Below, one piece after another: positions 48,401-61,222 of a stretch of DNA of 64,000 nucleotides. The first letter of the stretch is position 1. Every line of letters starts with the position of its first letter. The translations under genes were made by a program, and so were the position numbers. The DNA is from Vitis vinifera (taxonomy: Eukaryota > Streptophyta > Magnoliopsida > Vitales > Vitaceae): assembly GCF_030704535.1 (NCBI RefSeq), contig NC_081811.1, forward strand, positions 4,815,001-4,879,000, written 5' to 3'. The notes under the pieces are model-generated. The model was not told the origin of the DNA, did no database searches, and saw only the letters and a program-made list of their open reading frames with translations.

Positions 48401-48999
48401 TATTGCGACATTTACAATTTTCCAAACAGCATACTTGCTTATCTGTTTTGGGATCACATGGGTTCCAATTGCAGGGTTGTTGTTCCCTTTGATGATCATG
48501 CTTTTGGTTCCTGTGAGACAATACTTTCTGCCCAAGTTTTTCAAAGGGGCACACCTTCAAGATTTAGATGCAGCAGAGTATGAAGAGGCACCAGCTTTAC
48601 CTTTCAATCTTGCAATGGTATATTCTTCATCAAATATTCTAAAATGTTTTACCACAAATTTGGGATTAGTATTGATTGATTTGTTCCAAGCAGGAGGGAG
48701 AGATGGGGGCTGGAGCTTCTTTGGCAGAGGGTGGAGAGATTTTAGATGAAATAATTACTAGAAGCCGTGGTGAAATTAGGCATATGTGCAGTCCTAAGAT
48801 CACAAGCTCCACTGCAACACCAACAAAAGATCCCAGAAACTTTCAGAGTCCTCGTCTATCAGAAAAAGCATACAGCCCTCGAGTAAGCGAACTAAGAGGG
48901 GAGCATAGTCCTCAATCAAGCGGGAGAGGGAAATACAGTCCAAAGACAGGAGAAGTGAAGCCGTCTAACTTGGGAAAAAGTCCACATTCCTCAAACTAA
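45466..48999 (+). CDS. BOR1: BOR-type borate exporter (SLC4-like anion transporter)
   Basis: Twelve exons: 45466-45569, 45687-45769, 45915-46107, 46260-46398, 46590-46755, 46898-47064, 47153-47326, 47409-47504, 47604-47741, 47942-48261, 48350-48617 and 48694-48999. They join in frame to 717 residues, close to Arabidopsis BOR1. Diagnostic stretches include [11 protein letters not shown] at the N-terminus, [53 protein letters not shown] and [14 protein letters not shown]. The protein is a multi-pass plasma membrane exporter that loads borate into the xylem. The large loop has the tyrosine sorting signals YGNM and YQQM, which in BOR1 guide polar placement and boron-triggered breakdown. The hydrophilic tail (from about 620) is Ser/Pro rich. 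The intron after exon 6 starts with GC (AAG/GCATGT). BOR1 is used as the family symbol; orthology to a single Arabidopsis paralogue is not shown. Confidence 0.95.
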
Positions 49000-51980
49000 T
49001 GAGAAGAATTAGCTAGTTTAATAAATCTCTCTCTCTACTAAGTTCAATATTTGCTTTCTTGTTGCACCATCTCTTTTCAATGTTGTCTTGGACCCTTGAC
49101 TGGAAATTATATAAACCCTCTCCTTTAGCAAAGAGGGGAGTTGTAACCATAGAATTGTTTGGTCCTTCTGTTTCAACAATTCTAGTGACTACTACTCTCT
49201 TCTTGTACTGTCTTGTTTCCTCTGTTTCTTGAAAAGGAAACTAGGTATTGGAGATTGTGTATTCACTCCTTGCATGTATATCCACTTTTCGGTTTTCTTC
49301 GATTCTCTCACAGATAAAAGACCATTTGCTGCAAAAAATAGATAAAAAGATAAGACTAAACAAAGCATTATCCAAACTATTTGGGCTGGGACAAGATGTT
49401 TTGCCATTCTGCTCCATCTGCAGGCACCCTTACACACCAAATGAAGCCATCAATCCTGATACTGTGGAACCTGGAACATAGACTGGATTCGAAGAACCAA
49501 AGTGGGATGTGAAAGGAGTGTTTCTGGATAGTTCTCAAAGAAAAGCAGAGGCCAGAAATCTTTCTCAGCCAGCATGCAAATGAATAGAAGACACGGGGTC
49601 CGACATTAACAATTGCTGAGCAGAATGTGCTGATTGAGTAGTCCATTTCATTCCATTGACTTAGTAGGTGGGATTCATTCTCCACCTCTCTCTGGGAGCT
49701 CTTGTCACTTTCTAATAATTTCAAAATCTCTGTCTTGATGCTAGATTCAGTGAAGCACTCCATGACAACAGAGCTTGGAGTCATCTCTTGGATCTTCTGC
49801 CCAAAAAGCAGAATGTGGATCAAAAGCAGAGACATGACATACTAGCTGACCATAATCACGTGCACATGGCTTGTCATGTAGAAGATTGAAAGGAAGTCAT
49901 CCACTGAACAACCTTTTGCCAAAGGAAATGGATGGTATGAATCATAAACATCATAAGAACTTCGTTATTGGATATTAGGCCTTCAAGTCATCCATATGAT
50001 AGGTTGTGATAAAGGGGTGGGTTTAAGGTTTATGCCTTGTTCTTGTAAGTCAGTAGTGAAAGCATAAATGGAGTCATAAGGATCAACATTCACTTGATAT
50101 GATCCAAAAACCCTCAAACTAAGATCCTACAACTCCCTCAACCTGATCCTCATCAAAATTCACTTAGTATCAATTGGGCATTCTTTTTATTGTTCTTGTG
50201 TATTACATGAATATGCAATCTAAAACTTAGTCAAACAACAATATACTTATGGCACACGTAGTATATAGGGAAAATAACAAAAATGAGTACTAAATAAACG
50301 TCTCCTATGAAGATCATGCAATATACATCTTCTCAATAAGCAAGACAATAAACAATGGCTCTCCCTTTAGTAAAAAATAATTGTATATCTCACAAATGTG
50401 ATCATCAAAAAATTAAAAATAAAAATAAAAAGAAAAATAATATTTATCCAACAAATCATATGTAGTCATTTAATGTAAGAAAGATATGTATAAAAACAAA
50501 AAAAAAATTACTTTATCTTCCATTGAATCTTGATCAAGGACCGCTGTTGAGGTTTGTGTCAAGGTTTCACAAGAAAAGAAATAGGATCTTTTAAGTAAAA
50601 TTGCATTCTCCTCATCAAAATTCTTGAAAATAAATATGGTTCATGTAGAATTTCTTATTCACGATAAAATACAATATTTCATCAATTATGCAGAGTGTCA
50701 AACTAATCACATAGTAGAAAAAGTATCTACAATTCCAACTCAAAATGAATAAGTTATCTATATCGTAAAAATCGCAAATTGATTTGTAAAAAATTTATTT
50801 AATCAGTCTGAGAAAATATTATAATTAGATATACTTAATTTGATTTTATTTTAGTAAGATTTATGTTTAACATGACTTTATGTTTTTCACATGAATCTAC
50901 ATATCATGTGATATTTGAATCCCAAAATTTTTTGTTTTTATAATTTCTAATTTATTTTCATGTGGTGGCAAGACTTAATAGGCATAGAGCATAAATTACT
51001 TTTACCACATTTTGGGGATGTTTTCAATTTATTCAAGTGATGGTAAATGAATATTCTCAAATGATTTATGATAATTCAGAATTCATAATCAACATGGACA
51101 TCAAACTTACAAAGATTTTTTAAATTTCGCCAATTTAATTTCAAATATATAGAACAAAAAATATTTAAAACTTGTTTGACAATAATTATAGGAAGTGTTT
51201 TTAACTTTTCTAATATTTGAAATTTTTTATCATTTAAAGATTAAAAGATACTGTAAACATTTCCTTAAATTAGTATCAAATACATTCTTAGTTAACTTTT
51301 ATCAAGTGGAAATTCTTTGAAATGACTCTGAGTATAAATAGGTAAAAATGTGTATTTCAAGTGATTGACAAAAATCTTGTAGATCCTAAGTTTTTAAGAG
51401 AATAATGATAACAACCGGATCAACATTATCAATTCAATTCATTTAGAAATATACTCTATGACCTATTACCGGCTCCTTCCTAAATCCAAGATCCTATGTC
51501 TTTGACAATGCAACATATTCTAATGGAAAAATACCTAGTGACTATGGATTTCAAACCTAAAAACATCTAAAAGTTTAGTGAATAAATTAGTCAATTAGTT
51601 CTCTATACTACTCCAATGAATAACTCTATCTTCTAAATACTCTCCCTAAATGGATCAAGATATAGACTTAGTGAAAGACAAGTCCTAAAATAAAAAAGAA
51701 ATATAAAAACCCTAAGGACTTTTAAAATGACATAGCAATAGATACAAGGAATAACACATTAAGAATGATCTTATATCATGGAGTAACATGCACTAGACAA
51801 TAGTGGAAATTCTTTTAGATTTTTTACAAAATGAAATCTTAAGAGAGTTTAAAGGAATGATATAGGAACTTATTGGGCCTTTACAGTGAAAACTAATCCA
51901 AATTCGCCTAATTTTTGGAGCAGAACTAGATTGACTTTTCTTGAACTTAAAGTGAGACTTCATCCACTTTCTAATATTTA
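49000..51980. other. BOR 3' flank and AT-rich gene-free DNA
   Basis: The first 250 bp are likely the BOR 3' UTR, with a (CT)n run at 49026-49036. After about 49900 the sequence is AT-rich with no family signature. Short open frames at 49192-49835 (minus) have no recognised domain. Confidence 0.45.
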
Positions 51981-52860
51981 AGGTTTGATTTATAAGAAAG
52001 TTAGATATGCTATCTAACTTGTTTATATATGAGCTTGTAATCTATCAAATAGCTTGCAGCACATACTATCATGATGTCCATATATATATCTATGGCATGG
52101 GGCACATCTAACGGTCCTTGAAGGAATCTCATTAGTAGAAAGTGTTTTCATAGGCTTAACAAAAGTAGTTTTGTCATTATTAAGAGTAATAGATTGATTG
52201 ATGTAATCAGTACCTCTTTTGTTAAAAGATAACTTCTCCTTAAAAAGCATATAATCTTTCTAGTATCATGATGAAATATCTCATTATGGCTAGCTAAGTT
52301 CTTGCTAAGAGTCTCTAATTTAATAGACTGACAAGGTTTTTTTTCAATTTAACCAACTTCTGATGTTTCGAGCCTAAAAAAGTTATTTTATTTGCAATGC
52401 ATCCTTTTCAAATTTCAACCCAACAATATTGTTAAAATCTTCTTCTTCTTCTTTTTTTCTTTTTTTAGCTTAGCATTATCATAAGTAATTTTCAAAGTTT
52501 CAAAATACAAAACAAATAAGAATCATCAAAATCAATGATTTCATCACAAGACACATCATCAATTCATTTTCAAACACTTTTAGCTTGTCACTTTCATAAA
52601 GACTATGAAAGCAACCATATGGGATCCTATGACTCACAATATTCATCTAAATCCTCACCCTCAAGCTTCGAATTACTCCGAGAGGGCTAGGAGAATTACC
52701 AATGCATGTATCCTTTCCCACCAAATTGAAACAACCTCAAAGTAATAATCTTTAAAGCAAAATTGTCCACTCATTCTAATATATTACCATGGGATCTAAT
52801 ACTTGCAATCAAAATGAAAAACGAATTGGTATATTCTTCATGTAAAAAAACTATTTAGAC
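51980..52860 (-). mobile_element. Possible retrotransposon gag relic
   Basis: On the minus strand, 52250-52023 reads LLFKEKLSF-like coiled-coil residue pattern, then KTTFVKP, and a zinc-knuckle-like CHRYIYGHHDSMCCKL. This order is typical of the C-terminal gag part of plant Copia-type elements. Lys/Ser-rich and acidic pieces upstream on the same strand fit the rest of such a gag. No LTRs or pol were found. It is a broken fossil, and the call is tentative. Confidence 0.4.
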
Positions 52861-54350
52861 CATGGATGACCAATTAGCTTTCTCAAGCCCAAATTGCAAC
52901 AATTTCTATAGTGGAAGAAAAAAAATCTCCTTAAAATACGGGATAAAGTTGCATGGATTATGAATATGTCGGTGCAGATCCACCGGTTCCAGGCCACAAT
53001 TTTGAGTGATGGTAAGCATATATTCTTGGCCTGCTTCAAAATCTGTATACTGTATGCCACCCAACTTGTATGATGAGAAAAACGTGGGCCTCTCTTGCCG
53101 TCCACTGCATGGAACCCATTGTCCTCATGATCTCATGATGTGTTGTTCCTCATGTTCCCCACTTTTTTTTTTCCCCTTGGAAAAAATTTTGTGGTTTTGG
53201 ATCTCCTGCCTTGATGTGAAGTGAGACTTTTTCACAAAGTAAACCCCCCAAAATTCACTACACTCAACACACTCCTCAGCCCACTGGACTCAACTGCAGA
53301 TGGCCTGATTGGAACTTATTTACGAAGGCATCAATTACATCTGGGGTTCTTGGTGGGTTAGTTGAAATGTGACAGAGACTTAATGTAGAGGAACTGTGCT
53401 AGTCTTCTTGTCCTTTTTTAGGTTGAGCAAAGGGGATGAAGGCGGATCAGTAGCGGCTAAAAGCTCACCAACTTGGGAAAGAGCCTTAGGCAATCAGTCC
53501 ACATGGGTTGGAAGTTGGAAGTGGTCGTCTACATCTATACGTACTTTTTAGCAGTGACCCAGCTAATTCTCTGTTAATAAAACTCCCTAAAATGAGTTCC
53601 AAAACAAAATTCTTCCGTTTGGAAGCTAGCTATTCAGTGGGGAAAATTAATGGAAAAGCAACTCAGCCAGGAGAGGAGTATGCTAAAAACAAATATCATT
53701 GTTGGGTTCTCTGCCCAACTCAGCAATGATCTAATATCACCATTACCATTGGCTTAATTTTGGGTTCTGGAGACTTCCCTGCCCAGAGACCCACCTGCAA
53801 AATTTGAAGTTTTGATCCATCTGATTTACGATTTTTATAGATTTGGACTGGATTCAAACTAGCTTTACCAATTCCAGGACCCAAGATGGAGAAAATTGAT
53901 ACGGTGGCATGAAATTTTTTGGTGTTTTCTGGATCAAGGCACAAGGATCAACAGGATAAAAATGGGGGTTTTGAAAAAAATTTCATGCTACTACTATTTT
54001 CCCAAAAAAAATCTGGGGCCCACAGGTTTCTCAACAACCAAACACGCTCCTTCTGCATTCTAAAGCAAGTGAGCTGCAACCACCAAATGCTTGTGATGAT
54101 GTCCCCTCCTCTATTTCAAAACATCATTTTCAGAAACCAACAGAATCAACCTGAACCTTCAATCCACCTCCATCCCTTTTCACATTTTCAAAGTTTAAAT
54201 AGAAAGTTTGATCTTAATCATAATATTCAAATGGCGGAAATTCAATCAACCAAACAACAAAGACCAACACTCTTGAATTCCAAATCGAAACTCCCATTGA
54301 AATAAATTTTACAAAAGCATAATTCATTCATAGGTTTTTTTCTTTACAAT
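52861..54350. other. Gene-free region before the first NIMIN gene
   Basis: No coding or RNA feature is supported. The composition is ordinary from 52950. The open frame at 53919-54305 (plus) lies in what is probably the 3' flank of the minus-strand NIMIN gene and has no domain. Confidence 0.4.
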
Positions 54351-54689
54351 CTAGAGGGTGAGTTTGAGGTTTAGACCACCCTCGTCTTCCTGGTCTTCCA
54401 CCTTCTTGTCTTCCTTTCGTTTACCAGGGAAGATTAGAGGGGGCCGTCTGAATTCAATCTCATCATTAAAGTCCTCAAATCGAAAAGCTGGCACCCAGGT
54501 GGACGGCTCCTCATCCATCTTCCTCTTCTTCTTCTTCCTCCTCTCCTCCATCTCATTCAACTCGCTCATTCGCCTGTTTTGAGCATCCCGGAAACTTCTG
54601 ATCAAAGCAAAAAACTGCTCTATCTTCTCCTCTTCTTCCTCATCCTCCCCTTTGCTGCCACTTCTCTCATCGCTCTCCACATTCTCCAT
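54351..54689 (-). CDS. NIMIN-type NPR1-interacting repressor, copy 1
   Basis: Intronless gene for 112 residues. The start is the ATG at 54689, 89 bp downstream of a TATA box. An acidic stretch (EDEEEEEKIEQ) is followed by FFALIRSFRDAQNRR (about 25-39), the NPR1-binding core of NIMIN1/NIMIN2-type proteins. A basic run RRKKKKRKM follows, then WVPAFRFEDF (about 66-75), and the protein ends in an EAR-like LNLKLTL. NIMINs are small nuclear proteins, induced by salicylic acid, that bind NPR1 and dampen its activation of PR genes through TGA factors. Length and motif order fit the family. A second copy with the same plan lies 6.5 kb away on the same strand. Confidence 0.88.
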   Translation of the reverse strand: MENVESDERSGSKGEDEEEEEKIEQFFALIRSFRDAQNRRMSELNEMEERRKKKKRKMDEEPSTWVPAFRFEDFNDEIEFRRPPLIFPGKRKEDKKVEDQEDEGGLNLKLTL

Positions 54690-54777
54690 GGAGAAAATTT
54701 CAGAAGGATCGTCTCTTTTCTTCCTCTGCGCCTACTGGAACGAAAGGAACGTGTACAACTTTCTCATTTCTTTCCGC

Positions 54778-54940
54778 AATTTATAAGCTGGTACCGCGTT
54801 AATGTGAAAAGACTAGAATAGCCTTCGGTCTGGCCGTCAAATATATTCTTGATTTAATTTTTCCACGATAGTCCATGGACATTTCCGGAAATGGGCTCCG
54901 ATGGCTGACTAGCCTGACTTTGCGGGCAACGGGCGTCATG
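54778..54940 (-). promoter_or_regulatory. Promoter of NIMIN copy 1: TATA box and TGACG motifs
   Basis: Read on the minus strand, TATAAATT lies at 54785-54778. Two TGACG cores, the half-sites of as-1 elements bound by TGA factors, lie at 54839-54835 (TTTGACGG) and 54938-54934 (CATGACGC). as-1-like sites are expected in salicylate-responsive promoters such as those of NIMIN genes. Binding is inferred from motif alone. Confidence 0.5.
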
Positions 54941-55775
54941 TGATTTACGTTTGTTCACAACGTAATGCATTACTCGAAGAGTGACATCGAGCCCATGATG
55001 TCAGCCTGCGTCCGTTTTCTACTGATTCTGTGGCTGTGAAAGGAGCGGTGTTTGGAAGGAGAGAAAATATGGTCGTCATAGGCATCAATTCTGAAAGAAT
55101 GTTCCTTCAATTTGGTTGGATGGCTCTAAAGAAAATATCATTACAATGAAGATCAAATCTACGATGATTTTACCTATGATTTTAAACATTCCCTTGGGTG
55201 ATGTGATACTGATTTTGAGATAATTGAAAAAAAAAAAACCCAAAAATTAAAAAATTATGTTTCTGTTTGCACTCACATCAACCCATCAAATTTTAATAAT
55301 TCACAAATGGTTTCAATTATTCCGTAGAGGTCACTAGAATTTAATAAAATAAAATATAAAAAATGGTCCCATATAGAAACCAGGGGTGGAGACGTAGAGT
55401 GAGAATAGGTCATGCCCACCAGATGGTCCAAGATTTCTTTATCATCACGTCTCAATGGGTGCAAAATTCCATCAGATTTTTCCATAAAGCGTCCTTGTTT
55501 TCTAGATGCAAAGAATTTTACGAGGCTCCATTTTGAAATAATCTTTTGTTATTAACTTTACAGCTTCATAATTTTAAAAAGATGATTGATATAATAAAAA
55601 ATTATTAAATATGAAATAATTTTTAATATAAATGAGTTTTTAAATTAATTCAATCAGGGTTTTAGTAAGGTTATCTGTGGATGAGATGAAAATTAAAATA
55701 TTTTAAATCAATGACTAAAATTAATATGTTAACATCAAGTCATATTACAATGTCGAATCTTTTTTTTTTATTTTT
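54941..55775. other. Spacer upstream of NIMIN copy 1
   Basis: No gene is supported. The composition is ordinary to about 55150 and AT-rich from there to the foldback element. The minus-strand open frame at 55273-55485 has no domain. Confidence 0.4.
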
Positions 55776-56050
55776 TATTTTTGTGGACCTCGCATTTTTC
55801 ATATGACTTCCTATTTGATGAAAAGACTCACCTCCTAAAAAAATCAAGTATGAGAAAAACCATGTCTTAGTCCAAGAATCGGGTTATCTATTGAAAATGA
55901 TCAAGTTAAGAATGAATAAATAATTGTTTTTCTCAATAGATAGCTCAATTCTTGGACTAAGATATGGTTTTTCTCATACTTGTTTTTTTAGGAGGCGAGT
56001 ACTTTCATCAAATAGGAAGTCATACGAAAAATACGAAGTCCACAAAAATA
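55776..56050. mobile_element. Foldback (long inverted repeat) element
   Basis: The left arm starts at 55776 with TATTTTTGTGGACCTCGCAT and runs to about 55900. The right arm, from about 55930 to 56050, is its inverted copy with few mismatches, ending ACGAAGTCCACAAAAATA. Shared inner blocks include GACTTCCTATTTGATGAAA, AAGTATGAGAAAAACCAT and CTTAGTCCAAGAAT. Arms of about 120 bp around a loop of about 30-40 bp would give a near-perfect hairpin. The tip TGTGGAC-TCG resembles the left end of the two large elements at 2012 and 6759. Confidence 0.85.
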
Positions 56051-59000
56051 GATCTTGTACTTATTGATCAAGTTAAGGCAATATGACACCTAACTAATTG
56101 ATCAATTAAGGCAGATATGACACAAAAATAAATGATAAATGGTAACTCCATCAATAAAAATTATTTATAACCCCTTTAAGCCCTAAAAATAGATATTTAT
56201 TAATCAAGTTAAAGCAGATATGACACCTAACTAATTTATTTATAGATACCAAACAATAAACATAAAGAATGAATAAATAACATGATGGAATCAGGAGTGT
56301 ACCTAATTAATGAGTCGAGTGCCGTTAGTGTATAAGTATAAAATAATAAGATGCATATCACAAATCAAGGCCAAAAATCAATCAATATTCAATCAAATAT
56401 AACAATCGAATAATAAATTTCTCATATGTTGGACCTCACCAATGCCCCATTTATTTTAAATATGAATAAATTCTATTATTCCAATAAAAAAATATCTTCA
56501 ATCAAACGGTATCAGGTATGTACTCTTAGGTTTCATTATTTGAACATTAGTTTAATTTATCTATACTTTAATATTTTAATTTTATTTATTTATATTTTTA
56601 TTTAATGGTTTAAATTTTATTATATATATTTAATAATTTTGATGTGGAATTTATGCGAACCTATTTGGTAATTTAGCATTTTCGTGGTTGATTCAATCCT
56701 TCAAGTCATTATTAGAGCCATGGGGCCACTAGAGATAAAGGGAGAATCAAAGAAAAAGTTAGTGATGCCAATCGAGAAAATGAGGCAAATGGGTGTCGTG
56801 ATATAGGAAAAGATTCACGTTGGATAATAATACAAGCAACTTCGGGCCTATTTACTGATATTTTAAAAACAAAGAAGAAAGTTTTTAATAACAATTCTTA
56901 TTAAGATTACTTTTTTATTTTATGGAAAAGTTTTTTTATAACAAAGGGCATGTTTGGTACTGTCTTCAAAAACATTTTCCTATCTTTCAGAACAAAAAAA
57001 TTAGGTTTTTTGCACCTAGTTTTGGTATAGTAGTTATATTTTGATTCATCCTCCTTTTTCAAAGGTTTCATAATTGGATGTTGAACCAATTTCATATGAT
57101 GAGAGTTGTCGATATACTGGGGTATTGCTTTGTCATGCGCTATTCATGATGCTATAGTAGAAAATGTTTTATTTGAATATGGTGATGGTACAAATACATT
57201 CCGGGTTTTTAATCCAACTCAAGGTAAAAAAACTTATTCAATGGTCATCAACAATCAGAAAATTGTTTTTTATTTTCTATTATCAAGAACAAACATGCAT
57301 TATGATTAAAAATAAAATTCTAAACATAAAAATTATTTTTAAAATAAATTAAAAATATTTTAAGTTACCAAACATATTTTTATTTTACAAAACATTAGAG
57401 AGCAGTTTTCAAAAACTATTTTTTAAAATCATCTTTCAAAATTGTTTTAAAAAATAATTACCAAATAATGTATAAATTTCTTAAAAACGCTTAAAAAGAA
57501 GCAACTACCCGGACATTTAGTAATATTTTCAAAATAATGATGAAAGACTAATCTTTGAAAAAAATATTAAAAATATTTCTTAATTATTCTTGAAACAAAA
57601 TTCCTTTTAAGAATAGAAATATAAAAAATAAGGATCTATTTGGTAACTATTTTTTTATAACGGTTTTATGTTCTTCAAAACAACAAACAAAAAAATATGT
57701 ATAGTTATCAGATACTGTTTTCTATTTTTTGTTTTTAAAAAAAAAAAGAATAATGTTTTAAAATGGTATTTAAATTTTTTTTTTTTGTTGTTTTCGTTTG
57801 TTTTCTAAGAGTTATTTTTAAAAATAATTATACGTGATTAAAAATAAAATATTAAATATAAATTTATTTTTAAAAATATTTAAAATAAGTTAAAAATATT
57901 TTAAATTTATAAACAGACTTTTATTCTATAAAATATTATAAAACAAATTTCAAAAATTATTCTAAAAAATTATTTTTCAAAGTTATTTTTGAAAATAAAT
58001 ACCAAACATGACCTAATTTTCTCGTTTTATTTCTCATGCAAAAGTGTAATTTGTTAAATAAATAAGGTTTTTTTTCATGTTTTAAATCTTTTCTCGAACT
58101 AATAAGTAAAAACCCTTGAAAAATACTTTAAACATGTTTTCAAACTATATTCTATTCTCCAAACAAATCCCCATAAATCTATATGTTTTTATTTAAAAAT
58201 TATCAAAAATGTTTCTTGAAGTTTGAGTTTTCAAACATGCCCCATTTGATCATCTCCATAAACAATAACATCTTTGACATCTTTAAGGCAATTTAAAAAA
58301 TGGAGAAAAGATGAAAACGAGGTCGTTTTAGCAAATCGAGGGAATGCCGTAACAAAACAACATAGGAGCAGTGAATACAGACCCACGTCTTCTCCTCAAT
58401 CAACAGACTGTCAAATTCCCAGAAGTTCGAGAATTTGACAATGTTGGAAAATATTGTTCGGCATAGATTACGAAAGACCCAAGGATTAGGTAAGAGTTGG
58501 GGCCGTCGGGCTGCTAGCTTTTCAACTTCTCACATATCACCTATTCATTTCATTCTGCACTCCAACCTAACAAAGTTGACGATTTTCATCCTCTACCAAA
58601 ACCTAAACCACCTCACACATGCCGTTCTGCCACCTATTAATATTTGGTCCCCATTTGAAAATGATTTTTGTAAAATTACTTTTAATTAAAAAAAAAAAAA
58701 GACTTTGAAATTTCTTCTAAGGGTATGCTTGATTTTGCTTTCTCATTCCTCAAAATGATTATTAAAAAAATAATGAATAAAATTAAAAGCTCCTGATGAT
58801 GGCAGACAATTCTTGGCTGTTTGCAGTGATGGCTGATGTACCCTGGAAGCAGCCATGACTGCAATCATGGCGCCAGAAGCTGTGAGTCTGTGACCTCCAT
58901 CAAAGTTTCTCTAGAATATTTATTTTTTCCCTTTTTAATATTAAGGCATGGGACCATGGGCATGGACTCCTTCCTTCCTTTCCTTTTTAAATAACAAAGA

Positions 59001-61222
59001 TAAATGAGGAAGAGAACTCCAATGGGAGGGTGTTTATGGGCTAGTCCTATCAATCTTGTTCGCGTGGAGAAGAATTTACTCTATACTTATGTCTACATTA
59101 GGAGGGTAATTAATTTGGGGTTGCCCAATCTATCCTATTCATCTTATATTTGTACAATTATTTTCATTATTTAGGTTAAATTTGTGTTAAATTTCTTCAA
59201 TAAAATAAAAATTCGAACCATCATAATCTAATTCAAACCTGGTGATATTTTCATAATTTTTATTATTTTATGTAATAATATTTATTTTATTTATATTTTT
59301 AAGATGATAAAATTTAATATAATTCACTAACACGACATAAAACTCAATATATTTTTTATGGGTTTTGATAAAATATAAATGGATTCGGATCAAATTCGTG
59401 TTAACATACATAACCCGTTAACTTATATGACACAAATTTAATTTGAATTAACTCATTTAATAGCATTACCTAAATATAAAAAAGGCAAATTCTTTTGAAA
59501 TAGAAAAAACCTACCCTTGTTAGTGGTACAATTGTCGTGCACAAAAATAAATAAATATTATATAGTCACATGGCATCTACGACATCGACCTTTTGTATTT
59601 TAGATGGCCGAGGAAGAGAGATTATTTTATTTGACGAAGTGTATTAAAAGATGTCTCTTTTAGTCCAAGAAAGCGATTTGATTCCAACCTCTATCGGAAC
59701 CGCGGAATACTTGTGGGACTTGGGAAGTTAAAGAAGGAAATTATTTATTCGTAAGTTAATATCAAAGTACTCACCAACCGCAAGCGGGCAGAATATTACA
59801 GGACACAAGATTTGTTATGCTGCTGCAGCAGCAGCTGCTGCTTTAATCTGCGGTTTCCAGTGTGAACACACTAAGTTTTTCATCTCCAGACTCCATTGAC
59901 AGATGTACCACACATCTTAATCATATATACCATATTAGCCCCACATGCCATCCCTATATTTAAAGAGCACCTTCCTGTTTGGTCTTCTCTGAATTGACTT
60001 AAAACTATACTTGCCCAATGGGTAATGACCCCTTCAATTATATCTCAAGATTCTCAAGAGAAGCTTTCTCTCTCTCTCTCTCAGAAGAACCTAGCTAGCA
60101 ATCAACTTCAACAGAAGGGTGTTCATCATGGGGTAGACGGTAGACCCTCGGGTTTCTTTTGTAGGGAGGCCATGATGCGAGCAATTTCCTTCGATGTCAT
60201 TAATAGTAAAAAGTCGAATTTTTAGAACTCTAGGGCCATGACTCGGGTCCCCACGGGCCCTCGTAGTTCAATGTCCATAATTATCAAAATGATTTCACTT
60301 CGTGTGGGTTCCAGGATTAATGCTTTTTGTGAACAAAACCTCGGCTAAAATTGACTTCTTAGTACTCCCTTCACAGATTAGTTCAGTGGGTGTTTGCAGA
60401 AAATGAAATTGGGGAAGATTCTTAGCAAGTTGGGTGTTTTTCTTTAATTTTTATGACTCTATGAGTATAAATGCTGTAGATATCTGCAATTAGCATATCT
60501 AATCATGATTCTAACTGTTCATAAATGTTTCTTAAGTGGAAGAAGCCAGTGCTTGAACCTCATGATCAAGCACCCTTTGGTAATTGTCCTGTTATGGGGT
60601 GAGTTTTCATCAATTTTTCCATGCATATTTGTCTCGCAATCCAGGCACTAATCAGGCAGCTGCTTTCATCTGATTGTAGTATTGTCAGTGAGATATATAG
60701 CAGGCTACTCATTTAGCGGCAAGTTTTGGGAAATTAGAGAGGGTTCATGCCCAGAAAAATCTAAAGTTTTTAAGCATGCAAACTCTATATGTACTACGAC
60801 CTAGGATCTGTGCTTCTTTTTCAATCTTAAAGCTCATCCTTTTTGACCTGACATAAAAATCATGTGAGTGATGCAAGTCTTTTTGACAATGAACAATAAA
60901 GTGCTTGCAGAGAATCAAATTTAAAATCTAAAATTGTGAGGCAAAGCCATTATTCTCTGAATGGGATTTTAAAATTAAGGAACTTCTAATTAACATAGAT
61001 TACTTTCCCTTAAATCCTAATTATAAGCTGGTTTAAAGCCCATGATATGCGAACCACACAGAGTCGGAGCGCACAGAAGTACAATAATAGAAGAGCTAAG
61101 CTACATGTACAGCAGAGCTGAAGTTGAAGTTGATGGGTCCTCCTCATCTTTTCTGATAAATGTAGTAGTCCATTGCACTTCATTCAACAATCACAAGCCC
61201 CTCTCCTGCCGTGAATTTGACA
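56051..61222. other. AT-rich intergenic region with decayed repeats
   Basis: No protein gene is supported. Segments at about 56946-57470 and 57640-58015 start near TTTGGTA-T and end near AATAATTACCAAA or AAATACCAAACAT, which fits hAT-like MITEs of the kind seen in GDSL copy 1 intron 4; related pieces recur at 61905-62030. A CTG/CAG run with partial inverted symmetry lies at 59819-59841. Around 59955-60240 there is a TATATTTAAA, then a (CT)n run at 60068-60083 and GC-richer sequence, which could be a transcribed unit but encodes nothing I recognise. AT-rich sequence between 59090 and 59480 has the look of a transposon remnant. Confidence 0.45.

Noticed and set aside
60115-60185. microRNA precursor
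   Set aside because: Only eight bases pair cleanly and no known plant miRNA sequence is recognised.
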